DNA from: Microbacterium sp. CFH 31415
GTDB taxonomy: Bacteria > Actinomycetota > Actinomycetes > Actinomycetales > Microbacteriaceae
Assembly (NCBI RefSeq): GCF_022538185.1
Contig: NZ_JAKYXC010000001.1
Span: 1 to 64,000, forward strand
Length of the DNA: 64,000 bases
Direction of reading: 5' to 3'
A model generated the notes under the pieces. That model was not told where the DNA came from. It saw only the letters and a list, made by a program, of their open reading frames with translations, and did no database searches. A program made the translations under genes and the position numbers. Below are positions 17,324 to 26,116 of the stretch, one piece after another. The stretch's first letter is position 1. Each line of letters begins with the position of its first letter.

Positions 17324-20300
17324 ATGGTGTTGCGGGACGGATCCAGTGCGACGGCCGCGCTGGACGATCCCCAGCGCGTCGTCGTCGAGCTGGCGGGCGA
17401 TGCCTCCGGCGTCGTCGTGGGGGCGCCCGGCACCGGCAAGACGACAGCCCTCGTCGCCCGCGTGGCCGCCCTCGTCGGCCGAGGCGTCGACCCCGACGCG
17501 ATCCTCGTGCTGACACCCACGCGGCAGACGGCGACCGCCCTCCGCGACCGGCTCGCGCTCGCCGTCGGGCGCGCCACGTCCGGCCCGCTGGCCCGGTCGG
17601 TGGCGTCGTTCGCCTTCCAGCTCGTGCGCGCGAACGCGGTGGCCGTCGACGCCGATCCGCCGCAGCTGCTGACGGGGGGCGACGAAGACCAGCTCATCGG
17701 CGACCTGCTCGACGGCGATGCCGAGGACGAGCGGGAGACCAGCAGGTCGCGCTGGCCGGAGTGGCTGGGCGCAGGCATCCGCTCCACTCCCGGGTTCCGC
17801 ACCGAGGTGCGCACCTTCCTCGCGGAGTGCACGACGCTCGGCATCGAACCGGGGCCGCTGCGGGCGCTCGGCGAGCAGCACGACCTGCCGGTCTGGGTCT
17901 CGCTCGCGTCCTTCGCGGGCGAGTACCACGAGGTGCGTGCGGGCATGCGGGGCGCGCACCGCGATGCGGCGGGTCTCGTGCGGGAAGCGGTCGGACTCCT
18001 GCGCACGGCGGGCGACGGCATCCCTGCCATCGACCGGCTGCGAGCGATCCTCGTCGACGACGCGCAGGAGCTCACCCTCGGCGGCGTCGAGCTGCTCGAG
18101 GCAGCGCGCGGTCGCGGGATCCCGGTGGTCGCGTTCGGCGATCCCGACGTCGGCGCCGGATCGTTCCGCGGCGCCACGCCTGAGAACTTCGCGCGACTCG
18201 CGGCGAGTCTCGGGGCGGTGTCCGTCCTCGACACGCGCCACCGCGGCACGCCCTGGCAGGGCGACCTCGTGCGGCGGGTCACGCAGCGCATCGGCGCCGT
18301 CGGCGTCGTCGCGCACCGTGGCGCAGCCACCGGCGCCGAGCCCGACGATTCCGTGCGTGCTCTGCTGCTGAGGTCGCCGGCCGAGGAGTACGACGCGATC
18401 GCCCGGCTGCTGCGCGAGCGCCACGTGCACGACGGCGTGCCGTGGAGGCGCTGCGCCGTGATCGCCCACGACACCCGGCAGGTCGCGGCGCTCGAGGCCG
18501 AGCTGTCGGCGCGCGAGGTTCCCGCCCGTTCGAGCGGCCCCGGCCGTGCCCTCGGTGCGCTCACACCGGTGAACGATCTGCTGCGGCTGATCGAGCTCGC
18601 CGCCGGTGACGACCGCACCTTCGACGACGTGTCGGCTGCGCTGCTGGGCACGTATGGCCGTCTCGACCCGATCGAGCTGCGCCGTCTCCGCTCCGCGCTG
18701 CGACACGCCGAGCTCGCTGCGGGGGGAGAGCGGTCGGGCCGCGACCTGCTGGTGTCGGCGATGTCCCAGCCGCTCGAGTTCGACCTGGTCGACACCCGCG
18801 AAGCCCGCCGGGCGGCGGCCCTCGCCCGCACGCTCGCCTTCCTGCGCGAAGAGCTCGACCGCGGCGCGACCGCGCACGAGCTGCTCTGGGCGGCATGGGA
18901 TCGCAGCGGACTGCAGCGCGTGTGGTCCGAGCTGGCGCGCGGCCACGGTCCCCTCGCCGAGCAGGCGAATCGCGATCTCGACGCCGTGGTCGCGCTGTTC
19001 CAGGTCGCCAAGCGCTTCGTCGAGCGGTCGCTCGACGCCGACCCGCGGGTGTTCGTGCGCGGCATCCTCGACTCCGACGTGGCCGAAGACCGGCTAGCCG
19101 CGCCCGTCCGCGACGACACCGTGCAGCTGCTGACGCCCGCGGGCGCGCTGGGGCTGGAGTTCGACACCGTCGTCGTCGCCGGCGTGCAGGACGGCATATG
19201 GCCGAACACGCGCCTGCGCGGGAGCCTGCTCGAGACGTGGCGGCTGGCGGATGCCGCGACCCGCACCGGCGAGGCGGCAGCGGGCGTCTTCGACCGGCGC
19301 CGCTCCGCGATGCACGACGAGCTGCGGCTGCTCGTGCGCGCGCTGTCGCGTGCGACGCAGCGTGTGGTCGTGACGGCCGTCGACGACGACGACACCGGAC
19401 CCAGTGTGTTCTTCGAGTTCCTCCCCGACCCTGAGCGTCACACCGTCGATCACCCGCTGTCGCTGCGCGGGCTCGTCGCCCGCCATCGGCGTGTGCTCAC
19501 CGACGGGGCGAGCCGGGGAAGCGCAGCGCACGCCGCCGGGCAGCTGGCGCTGCTGGCCGACGCGGGCGTGCCTGGCGCCGCGCCGGGCGAGTGGTACGGC
19601 GTGCCGCGGCCGACATCGACCGGTCCGCTGCGCGACCTCGAGAAGGAAGACGTGCGCGTCTCGCCCTCGCGCCTCCACACGCTCGAGGAGTGCGAGCTCA
19701 ACTGGGTGATCGGAGACTTCGGCGGTGATCCGGGCGGCACGACGGCCGGGCTCGGCACGATCATCCACGCGGCGCTCGAGCATGCGGCCGACTCGACCGA
19801 GGAGAGCCTGTGGGCCGAGGTGGAGGCGCGCTGGAGCGAACTCGCGTTCGAGGCGGACTGGCGCGACCGGTCCGAGAAGACACGGGCGAGGGATCTGGTG
19901 CGACGCCTGCACCTCTACCTGCGCCGATTCGAGGCGTCGGGCGGAACGCTCATCGGCGCCGAACCCCACTTCGAGGTGGCGATCCCGCTCGACGACGCCG
20001 AGGCGTTCGAGCACGGTGCGATCCTGTCGGGCTACATCGACCGCGTCGAGCTCACACCCGAAGGCACGGTGGTGATCATGGACCTCAAGACGGGCAAGCG
20101 CGAGCCGCAGACGAATGCGAAGGTCGTCGACAACCCGCAGCTCGGCGCCTATCAGCTGGCGTTCGAGGCAGGTGCGATCCCGGCGGCCGTCGGACATGCG
20201 CCGGGCGGTGCGAAGCTGCTGGTGCTGCGGCCGACCGCCACCCGATCCGACTACGCCGAGCCGTGGCAGCCGCCCTTCGACGACGAGCGCCGCGAGGCCT

Positions 20301-20437
20301 TCCTCACCCGCATCCGGCACGCGGTCACGACCATGCGCGGTGTGTCGTTCGCCGCGCCTTACGAGGAGCACTGCCGTGACGACCATTCGTACGGGCTGTG
20401 CCGCATCCACACGATCGGGGCGGTGAGCGCGTCGTGA
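17324..20437 (+). CDS. adnA: AdnA-like subunit of the AdnAB helicase-nuclease
   Basis: 1037 aa. N-terminal UvrD-like motor with Walker A GAPGTGKT (33-40), VLTPTRQTATAL, and a C-terminal RecB-family nuclease with H in TIIHAALEHA and the catalytic MDLKTGK (D920, K922). Walker B reads VDDAQE (D245-D246) instead of DExQ, so the motor looks degenerate. Cys residues in LEECELNW and HCRDDHSYGLC flank the nuclease in the places where AddB-type enzymes bind Fe-S, though one of the four ligands is not evident. AdnAB resects double-strand breaks for recombination in actinobacteria, replacing RecBCD. Stop overlaps adnB by 4 bases. Confidence 0.88.
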   Translation: MVLRDGSSATAALDDPQRVVVELAGDASGVVVGAPGTGKTTALVARVAALVGRGVDPDAILVLTPTRQTATALRDRLALAVGRATSGPLARSVASFAFQLVRANAVAVDADPPQLLTGGDEDQLIGDLLDGDAEDERETSRSRWPEWLGAGIRSTPGFRTEVRTFLAECTTLGIEPGPLRALGEQHDLPVWVSLASFAGEYHEVRAGMRGAHRDAAGLVREAVGLLRTAGDGIPAIDRLRAILVDDAQELTLGGVELLEAARGRGIPVVAFGDPDVGAGSFRGATPENFARLAASLGAVSVLDTRHRGTPWQGDLVRRVTQRIGAVGVVAHRGAATGAEPDDSVRALLLRSPAEEYDAIARLLRERHVHDGVPWRRCAVIAHDTRQVAALEAELSAREVPARSSGPGRALGALTPVNDLLRLIELAAGDDRTFDDVSAALLGTYGRLDPIELRRLRSALRHAELAAGGERSGRDLLVSAMSQPLEFDLVDTREARRAAALARTLAFLREELDRGATAHELLWAAWDRSGLQRVWSELARGHGPLAEQANRDLDAVVALFQVAKRFVERSLDADPRVFVRGILDSDVAEDRLAAPVRDDTVQLLTPAGALGLEFDTVVVAGVQDGIWPNTRLRGSLLETWRLADAATRTGEAAAGVFDRRRSAMHDELRLLVRALSRATQRVVVTAVDDDDTGPSVFFEFLPDPERHTVDHPLSLRGLVARHRRVLTDGASRGSAAHAAGQLALLADAGVPGAAPGEWYGVPRPTSTGPLRDLEKEDVRVSPSRLHTLEECELNWVIGDFGGDPGGTTAGLGTIIHAALEHAADSTEESLWAEVEARWSELAFEADWRDRSEKTRARDLVRRLHLYLRRFEASGGTLIGAEPHFEVAIPLDDAEAFEHGAILSGYIDRVELTPEGTVVIMDLKTGKREPQTNAKVVDNPQLGAYQLAFEAGAIPAAVGHAPGGAKLLVLRPTATRSDYAEPWQPPFDDERREAFLTRIRHAVTTMRGVSFAAPYEEHCRDDHSYGLCRIHTIGAVSAS

Positions 20438-23400
20438 TCACCGACCAGTCCGTGTCTGCGCCCGCGGCGGCGGACCCCGCGACCGCGCCGCTGCCCGCTC
20501 GGGTGATCGCCGCCGCACTGGGCCAGTTCCCGCCGACCGACGAGCAGACCGCGGTGATCGAGGCGCCGCTCTCCCCGGCGCTGGTCGTTGCGGGTGCCGG
20601 CAGCGGCAAGACCGAGACCATGGCCTCGCGGGTCGTGTGGCTCGTCGCGAACCGGCTCGTGCGCCGCGACGAGGTGCTCGGGCTCACGTTCACGCGAAAG
20701 GCGGCCGGTGAGCTCGCGGAGCGCATTCAGCGTCGGCTGGCGCGCCTGAGCGAGTTCGAGCGACGCGGACTGGTGGGTTTCCTTCCCGCACTCCACGAGG
20801 CGGGGCGCCTCGACGTCTTCGCCGAGCTCGAACGCGCGGGCGGCGATGGGGCACGGGCCACGACGGCACGCCACGAGGCCATGGACGCGCTCGCCCGGCT
20901 GGTCGGCGCGGAGCCGCAGGGGGCTGACGACGACGCGCTCCTGCACCGGCCGACGGTGTCGACCTACAACAGCTTCGCCGACCAGATCGTGCGCGAGCAC
21001 GCGGTGCGGATCGGGCGGGATGCCGAGTCCGCCGTCATGTCGGAGTCGGCGGCGTGGCTGCTGATGCGGCGGGTGGTGTTCGGTTCCGACGATCCGCGGC
21101 TCGAGACGCGTGGCGAGGCCGTGCGGAGCATCATCGACGGCGCACTGCGCATCGCCCGCGACGGCGTCGACAACCTCGTGGACCTCGATGAGCTCGCCGC
21201 GTTCCCCGCGAGCTTCCAGCGAGTGATGGATCTCCCGTCGACGAACGCGCGCACCGTCGTCTACGCCGAGGTGGCCGAGGCGAACGAGAAGGTCGCGGCG
21301 CTGTCGCTGCTGGCCGATCTTGCACGCGACTACGCTGCCGAGAAGCGACGCATCGGCGTGATCGACTTCTCGGACCAGGTCGCCGGCGCGCTCGAAGTGG
21401 TCGCCGGGCACCGCGCCGTCGCCGACGAGCTGCGCGACCGCTATCGGGTGGTGCTGCTCGACGAGTACCAAGACACGTCGGTGGTGCAGACAGACCTGCT
21501 GTCCTCGCTGTTCGCGGGTACGGGGGTCATGGCGGTCGGCGACCCCCATCAGGCGATCTACGGGTGGCGCGGTGCGAGCGCGGGCAACCTCGGCGGATTC
21601 GCCGCGGCGTTCTCCCCGTCTGGGGAGTGCGCGGAGTACTCGCTGCTCACGAGCTGGCGCAACAGCGCCGACGTGCTCACCGCCGCGAACGCCGTACTCG
21701 CCCCGCTCGCCGCCTCGGCCGCCGTGCGCGTCCAGGAGCTGCGTGCGCGGCCCGGCGCCCCCGCCGGCGCGGTCGAGACCGCGTTCGATCCCGATCTCGA
21801 CTCCGAGGCCGATCGCGTCGCAGAGTGGTTCGCGCGAGTCCGAGCCGACCGCGCCCGGGCCGGACTGGCGACGACCGGTGCCGTGCTCTTCCGCAGCAAG
21901 AAGCACATGGTGCGCTTCGGTGACGCGCTGGGGCGGCGCGGCATCCCCCATCGGATCCTCGGGCTCGGCGGACTGCTGTCCACGCCCGAGGTGGTCGACG
22001 TGGTGAGCGCGCTCCGGGTGGTCAGCGACCCGAGCGCGGGCTCCGCGCTCATCCGTCTGCTGTCGGGGCCGCGGTGGTCCATCGGACTGCCCGACCTGCG
22101 AGAGCTCGCTGCGCTCGCCCGGCGCATCGCACGCCACGACGCGGCGCTGCAGCCACTCGCTCCCGAGGTCGTCGAGCGCATCCGCTCCGGTGCGGGCGAC
22201 GACGACGGCTCTCTCGTCGACGCGCTCGACTTCGTGCTCCGGCATCCCGCCGACCACGGCTGGCTGGCCGGCTTCACCGCCGCGGCGCGCGAGCGCCTCC
22301 GCGAGGCCGGCGCCGTCTTCGCGGGTCTGCGGCAGGCCGTCGGCATGCCGATCCCCGAACTCGTGCGGCTGATCGAGATCGAGCTGCGGCTCGACGTCGA
22401 GCTCGCGGCGAACGAGGCCCGCGGCCCGGCGCGCATCGCGAGCGCCCAGCTGCGCGCGTTCGTCGACGAGCTGCACGCCTTCCTCGCGGCGGACGAGTCG
22501 GGCTCGCTGTCGAGCCTGCTCGCGTGGCTGGATCACGCCGAGCAGCTCGACGAGTTCGCTCCGCGCACCGAGCCGCCTGAAGACGACGTCGTGCAGCTCC
22601 TGACGATCCACGGTTCCAAGGGACTGGAGTGGGATGCCGTCGCCGTGGTGCGCCTCGTGAAGGACGAGCTGCCCAGCGCGCCCCGCGACACCAGGGGCTG
22701 GCTCGGGTTCGGGGTGCTGCCGTACGCGTTCCGCGGGGATGCGGCGTGGCTCCCCGCGCTCGCGTGGCGCGGGGCCGGCACGCAGCAGGAGCTCAAGACG
22801 GCCCTCGAGGATTTCGTCGCGGCCAACCGCGCGCGGCAGCTCGAAGAGGACCGCCGGCTCGCCTACGTCGCGGTCACCCGTGCCCGTGACCATCTGCTGC
22901 TGACCGGGTCGACGTGGTCCGGCACGAAGCGCCCGCGTGAGCGGAGCACGTTCTTCACCGAGATCGCCGCGGCCCTGGAGCACGAGCTGCCGAGTGACGA
23001 GCCGGGGGAGAACCCGTACCTCGGCGAGCGTCGCATGCTCCAGTGGCCGATCGATCCGCTCGGCTCTCGTCGCGCGGTGGTCGAGCGCGCCGCCTCCGCG
23101 GTCGAGGCCGCGCTGTCCGCTCCGCGACCGGCGCCCGACTCGGACGTGGCGCTGCTGCTCGCCGAGCGTGAGGCCCGGCGTGCCCCGGCGACGCAGGACG
23201 CGCCGACGCGCATCGCGGCCTCCCGCTACAAGGAGTTCGTCTCCGACTACGAGGGCACCGTCGCTGCGATCGCCCGGCCGCTGCCCGAGCGCCCGTTCCG
23301 GCAGACGCGCCTCGGCACGCTGTTCCACGCATGGGTCGAGCAGCGCGCCGGCACGCCGGGCCTCGGCGGGTCGATCGACGATGCGCTGTGGGAGTCCGAC

Positions 23401-23787
23401 GACGACCTGCCCGGCACCGAATCCTCCGCCGAGGACGCCGCGGCGCTCGACGTGCTGCAGGCGCGATTCCTCGCCTCGGAGTGGGCGCCCCTGCGCCCGC
23501 TCGAGGTCGAGACCGAGATCGACTTCACCATGACCGGCCTCGACGGCCGTCCGCACGTCGTGATCTGCAAGCTCGACGCCGTCTACCGTCGCGACGACCG
23601 CGGCGGCAGGATCGAGATCGTCGACTGGAAGACGGGCGCGGCTCCACGCACCGATGCCGAGAAGGAGGAGCGGATGCTGCAGCTCGAGCTCTACCGGCAG
23701 GCGTATCACACCAAGCACGGCGTGCCTCTGGAGGAGATCGACGTGGCGCTGTACTACGTCGCGGCCGACCTCGTGCTGCGGGGCTGA
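20434..23787 (+). CDS. adnB: AdnB-like helicase-nuclease, lead motor subunit
   Basis: 1117 aa. Complete UvrD/PcrA-type motor: Walker A GAGSGKT (54-60), LTFTRKAAGEL, DEYQD (343-347), GDPHQAIYGWRGA, TIHGSKGLEWD, VAVTRARDHLLL. The C-terminal RecB nuclease has H in TLFHAWVEQ, then IVDWKTG (D1064, K1066) and the QLELYRQAY motif. In mycobacteria the AdnB motor drives DNA translocation while both subunits contribute nuclease activity; the intact motor here and the altered AdnA fit that split. GTG 20434 overlaps the adnA stop as GTGA; an upstream ATG (20398) lies within adnA and is less likely. Confidence 0.9.
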   Translation: MITDQSVSAPAAADPATAPLPARVIAAALGQFPPTDEQTAVIEAPLSPALVVAGAGSGKTETMASRVVWLVANRLVRRDEVLGLTFTRKAAGELAERIQRRLARLSEFERRGLVGFLPALHEAGRLDVFAELERAGGDGARATTARHEAMDALARLVGAEPQGADDDALLHRPTVSTYNSFADQIVREHAVRIGRDAESAVMSESAAWLLMRRVVFGSDDPRLETRGEAVRSIIDGALRIARDGVDNLVDLDELAAFPASFQRVMDLPSTNARTVVYAEVAEANEKVAALSLLADLARDYAAEKRRIGVIDFSDQVAGALEVVAGHRAVADELRDRYRVVLLDEYQDTSVVQTDLLSSLFAGTGVMAVGDPHQAIYGWRGASAGNLGGFAAAFSPSGECAEYSLLTSWRNSADVLTAANAVLAPLAASAAVRVQELRARPGAPAGAVETAFDPDLDSEADRVAEWFARVRADRARAGLATTGAVLFRSKKHMVRFGDALGRRGIPHRILGLGGLLSTPEVVDVVSALRVVSDPSAGSALIRLLSGPRWSIGLPDLRELAALARRIARHDAALQPLAPEVVERIRSGAGDDDGSLVDALDFVLRHPADHGWLAGFTAAARERLREAGAVFAGLRQAVGMPIPELVRLIEIELRLDVELAANEARGPARIASAQLRAFVDELHAFLAADESGSLSSLLAWLDHAEQLDEFAPRTEPPEDDVVQLLTIHGSKGLEWDAVAVVRLVKDELPSAPRDTRGWLGFGVLPYAFRGDAAWLPALAWRGAGTQQELKTALEDFVAANRARQLEEDRRLAYVAVTRARDHLLLTGSTWSGTKRPRERSTFFTEIAAALEHELPSDEPGENPYLGERRMLQWPIDPLGSRRAVVERAASAVEAALSAPRPAPDSDVALLLAEREARRAPATQDAPTRIAASRYKEFVSDYEGTVAAIARPLPERPFRQTRLGTLFHAWVEQRAGTPGLGGSIDDALWESDDDLPGTESSAEDAAALDVLQARFLASEWAPLRPLEVETEIDFTMTGLDGRPHVVICKLDAVYRRDDRGGRIEIVDWKTGAAPRTDAEKEERMLQLELYRQAYHTKHGVPLEEIDVALYYVAADLVLRG

Positions 23788-23800
23788 CCTCGCCGACAGG

Positions 23801-25138
23801 CTACGGCGCGAGCCAGCGGCGCAGCGCGGCCTCGGATGCTCGCTCGGCCTCCGCCGCGGCGTCGCCGTCGTGGCTCGTGTCGTGGGCGTCACCGGTGTCG
23901 GCGATGTCGGCGGTGCGCACGGGGTCCCCGGTCACGATGTCGATCGGCGAGGTCGACAGGTCATCGGCATGCCATGCCCCGGAGGCCGCGCGCTGCTCGG
24001 GAACCTGCCCCGGCCCGGCGTCCCCGAGATCGATCTCGGCGGTGTCCTCGGGCTCGCGGTCAGCGGGGTCGCCGTCGGTCGAGACCCACAGCGACAGCTC
24101 CTCCGGGTCGTACGCATCGGTGTGCATCGACGTGTCGACGGCCGCCGCCGACGCCTCGGGCATGCGGTCGAGAAGGGCGATGGCATCGTCGACGCCGAGC
24201 GGGGCATCCGTCACGATGTCGTCGCCGGCCACCCCCGTCGCCAGCGTCTCGAGCAGCTCGACCGCGTCGTCGACGACCTCGTCGCGGCCGGATTCGTGGC
24301 CGTGCACCAGCCACGACGCGAACTCCAGTTCGGCGTACAGCCGGGCGCGCTCACGTGCGCGGGCATCGGGGGCGCGCCCGCTGCCGGCGACGTACGCCGC
24401 GTAGACGTCGTCGGCCGCCGCAGGTGCGGAGGCCAGCCACTGCAGGTCGGTCGCCGGGTCGCCGACGGACAGGCCGTGCCACTCGAGCAGACCGGTCACC
24501 TGCGGCACGCCCTCGACGTCCTCGAAGAGGAACGACGCCGCGCCTGCTCCGCCGAGCACGACGGCGGACTCGAAACGCCACAGTTCGTCGTTGTCGATCG
24601 CCCGCTGCCAGCGATCGGCGAGCGCCACGGGCAGACGCCGAGTCGCCTGTGCGCGGTCGACCAGACGGGCGGTGTCGGTGCGGACCTGCTGCGGGGTGCG
24701 CACGGGCAGGCCCTCGGTGCGGACGATCGACAGCGGGAGGGCGTGCAGAGCCGCCAGTGCAGCGCCGAGCGACGTGGCGGCACCGCGGCCGGGCGGCAGG
24801 TGTGCGGCGTCGACGCGGTACCCCGGCAGGAAGTCGACGACCACGGCACGGGCGTCGCCGAGGCCGGTCTCGCCGAGCAGCTCGGGAGCGCGGAACGGCA
24901 GTAGACCCCGCACGCCGGGCGTGAGGGCGCGGAGAGCGCGCACCTCGGCCGCGAGCTCCGGCGAGACGGCTGCGTCTGCGGGGACGCGGACGACGACGCG
25001 GCGGCCGTCGTCGAGTTCGGCGACGGCGGAGTCGTAGCGCCCGACGGTGCCCTCGGTGAGTTCGCCGACCCCGACGACGCCGACCCGGGGCAGTGCCGAT
25101 GTCACGGACGCGGCTAGAGTGAAGGGTGAGCGTGCCAT
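23801..25138 (-). CDS. Aminoglycoside-phosphotransferase-fold protein, catalytic residues lost
   Basis: 445 aa. The N-lobe and C-lobe order matches APH-like kinases (VVVDFLPGYRV hinge, and GDPATD at 226-231 as the usual GDPxxD). However, where active enzymes carry HGDxxxxN the sequence reads GGAGAAS (196-202), and the following metal-binding Asp is Glu in LLEWHG (219). The catalytic Asp and Asn are therefore missing. The last about 125 residues are acidic and probably disordered. It sits tail-to-tail with adnB, 13 bases apart. ATG 25138 is supported by TACCCT six bases before it. Probably a pseudokinase-like ligand binder; function unknown. Confidence 0.78.
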   Translation of the reverse strand: MARSPFTLAASVTSALPRVGVVGVGELTEGTVGRYDSAVAELDDGRRVVVRVPADAAVSPELAAEVRALRALTPGVRGLLPFRAPELLGETGLGDARAVVVDFLPGYRVDAAHLPPGRGAATSLGAALAALHALPLSIVRTEGLPVRTPQQVRTDTARLVDRAQATRRLPVALADRWQRAIDNDELWRFESAVVLGGAGAASFLFEDVEGVPQVTGLLEWHGLSVGDPATDLQWLASAPAAADDVYAAYVAGSGRAPDARARERARLYAELEFASWLVHGHESGRDEVVDDAVELLETLATGVAGDDIVTDAPLGVDDAIALLDRMPEASAAAVDTSMHTDAYDPEELSLWVSTDGDPADREPEDTAEIDLGDAGPGQVPEQRAASGAWHADDLSTSPIDIVTGDPVRTADIADTGDAHDTSHDGDAAAEAERASEAALRRWLAP

Positions 25139-25144
25139 GTGCCC

Positions 25145-25150
25145 AGGGTA
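25145..25150 (-). promoter_or_regulatory. -10 hexamer TACCCT of the APH-fold gene (leaderless)
   Basis: On the minus strand TACCCT ends 6 bases before the ATG at 25138. A plus-strand TAGAGT at 25115-25120 inside the same gene start could serve nudC with a leader of about 75 bases, giving interleaved divergent promoters. Confidence 0.55.
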
Positions 25151-25201
25151 GGTCGGTCGCGCTCGTCCATCCCCGCGCCACGCCCTTGCTGGAGTTCCTC
25201 G

Positions 25202-26116
25202 ATGACGGCGTCCGACAGCACGCGGCTCCCGCCGCTCGCCGCCGCAGCGGTCGACCGCGCGCCCGATGAGCGCGCGACGCCCGGTCTGATCGAGACCGCT
25301 CGAGCCGATGCCGCGACCCGGGTGCTCGTGCTCGCGGGCGACGCCGCCCCGCTCGCCGGAACCGCCGAACTGCGCTGGGTCGCGCCCGATGCGGTGCCCC
25401 CCGGCGCGGAGTGGGCGCTCCTCGGCCGCGACGAGGCCGGCGGCGCGCTGCTGACCGCCGTGTTCGAGAAGGCCGAGACGAAGCCGTTCGACAACCCCGG
25501 CGGGTGGGCCGGTCTGCGCGCGATCGGCGGCGCTCTGGCGCCGCATGACGCGGGGGCGTTCGTCGAGGCGCTGAGCCTCGGGCGCTGGCTGCTCGAAGCA
25601 AGGTTCTGCCCCGCCTGCGGCGCCCTGACGATGCTCGCCGACGCCGGGTGGTCACGCCGCTGCCCTTCGTGCGGCCGACAGCACTTCCCCCGCACGGATC
25701 CCGCGGTCATCGTCGCGATCACCAGTGCGCAGGATCCCGATCTGCTGCTGCTCGGGTCGAACGCCCTCTGGGGTGCTGAGCGGTTCTCGTGCTTCGCGGG
25801 TTTCGTCGAGGCGGGGGAGTCGCTCGAGGCGGCGGTGCAGCGCGAGGTCGCCGAGGAGTCCGGCATCCAGGTAGCAGCCGTGGAGTACCGTGGCTCGCAG
25901 GCATGGCCGTATCCGCGGTCGCTCATGCTCGGGTTCCTCGCGACGGCTTCCGATGACGACGCCGCACGTGCCGACGGCGAGGAGATCGCCGCGGTGCGGT
26001 GGTTCAGCCGCGACTCCATCGGGGCGGCGCTCGCGGGTGAGGGTGACGTGGTGCTGCCAGGCCGCGCCTCGATCGCTCACCGGCTGATCAGCGACTGGTA
26101 CGCGGGGGTGGAATGA
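25202..26116 (+). CDS. nudC: NADH pyrophosphatase / RNA decapping hydrolase
   Basis: 304 aa. An N-terminal divergent domain is followed by a zinc ribbon (FCPACGAL ... RCPSCGRQ), then a Nudix box GFVEAGESLEAAVQREVAEESG and the NudC signature SQAWPYPRS. NudC hydrolyses NAD(H) to AMP and NMN(H) and removes NAD caps from RNA. ATG 25202 has GGAG eight bases upstream. The stop TGA overlaps the next ATG as ATGA, so it is translated with the UvrD-type helicase. In mycobacteria nudC also lies between adnAB-region genes and uvrD2 (from memory). Confidence 0.93.
   Translation: MTASDSTRLPPLAAAAVDRAPDERATPGLIETARADAATRVLVLAGDAAPLAGTAELRWVAPDAVPPGAEWALLGRDEAGGALLTAVFEKAETKPFDNPGGWAGLRAIGGALAPHDAGAFVEALSLGRWLLEARFCPACGALTMLADAGWSRRCPSCGRQHFPRTDPAVIVAITSAQDPDLLLLGSNALWGAERFSCFAGFVEAGESLEAAVQREVAEESGIQVAAVEYRGSQAWPYPRSLMLGFLATASDDDAARADGEEIAAVRWFSRDSIGAALAGEGDVVLPGRASIAHRLISDWYAGVE

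Noticed and set aside
16864..19395. Minus-strand frame of 843 codons opposite adnA
   Set aside because: Ser/Arg/Thr-rich translation typical of an antisense shadow, and it also crosses the DUF3107 gene.
20359..23892. Minus-strand open frame of more than 1100 codons opposite adnB
   Set aside because: It mirrors the coding phase of AdnB in GC-rich DNA; its translation is Arg/Glu/Val/Gly-biased, has no domain, and adnB has all helicase and nuclease motifs.
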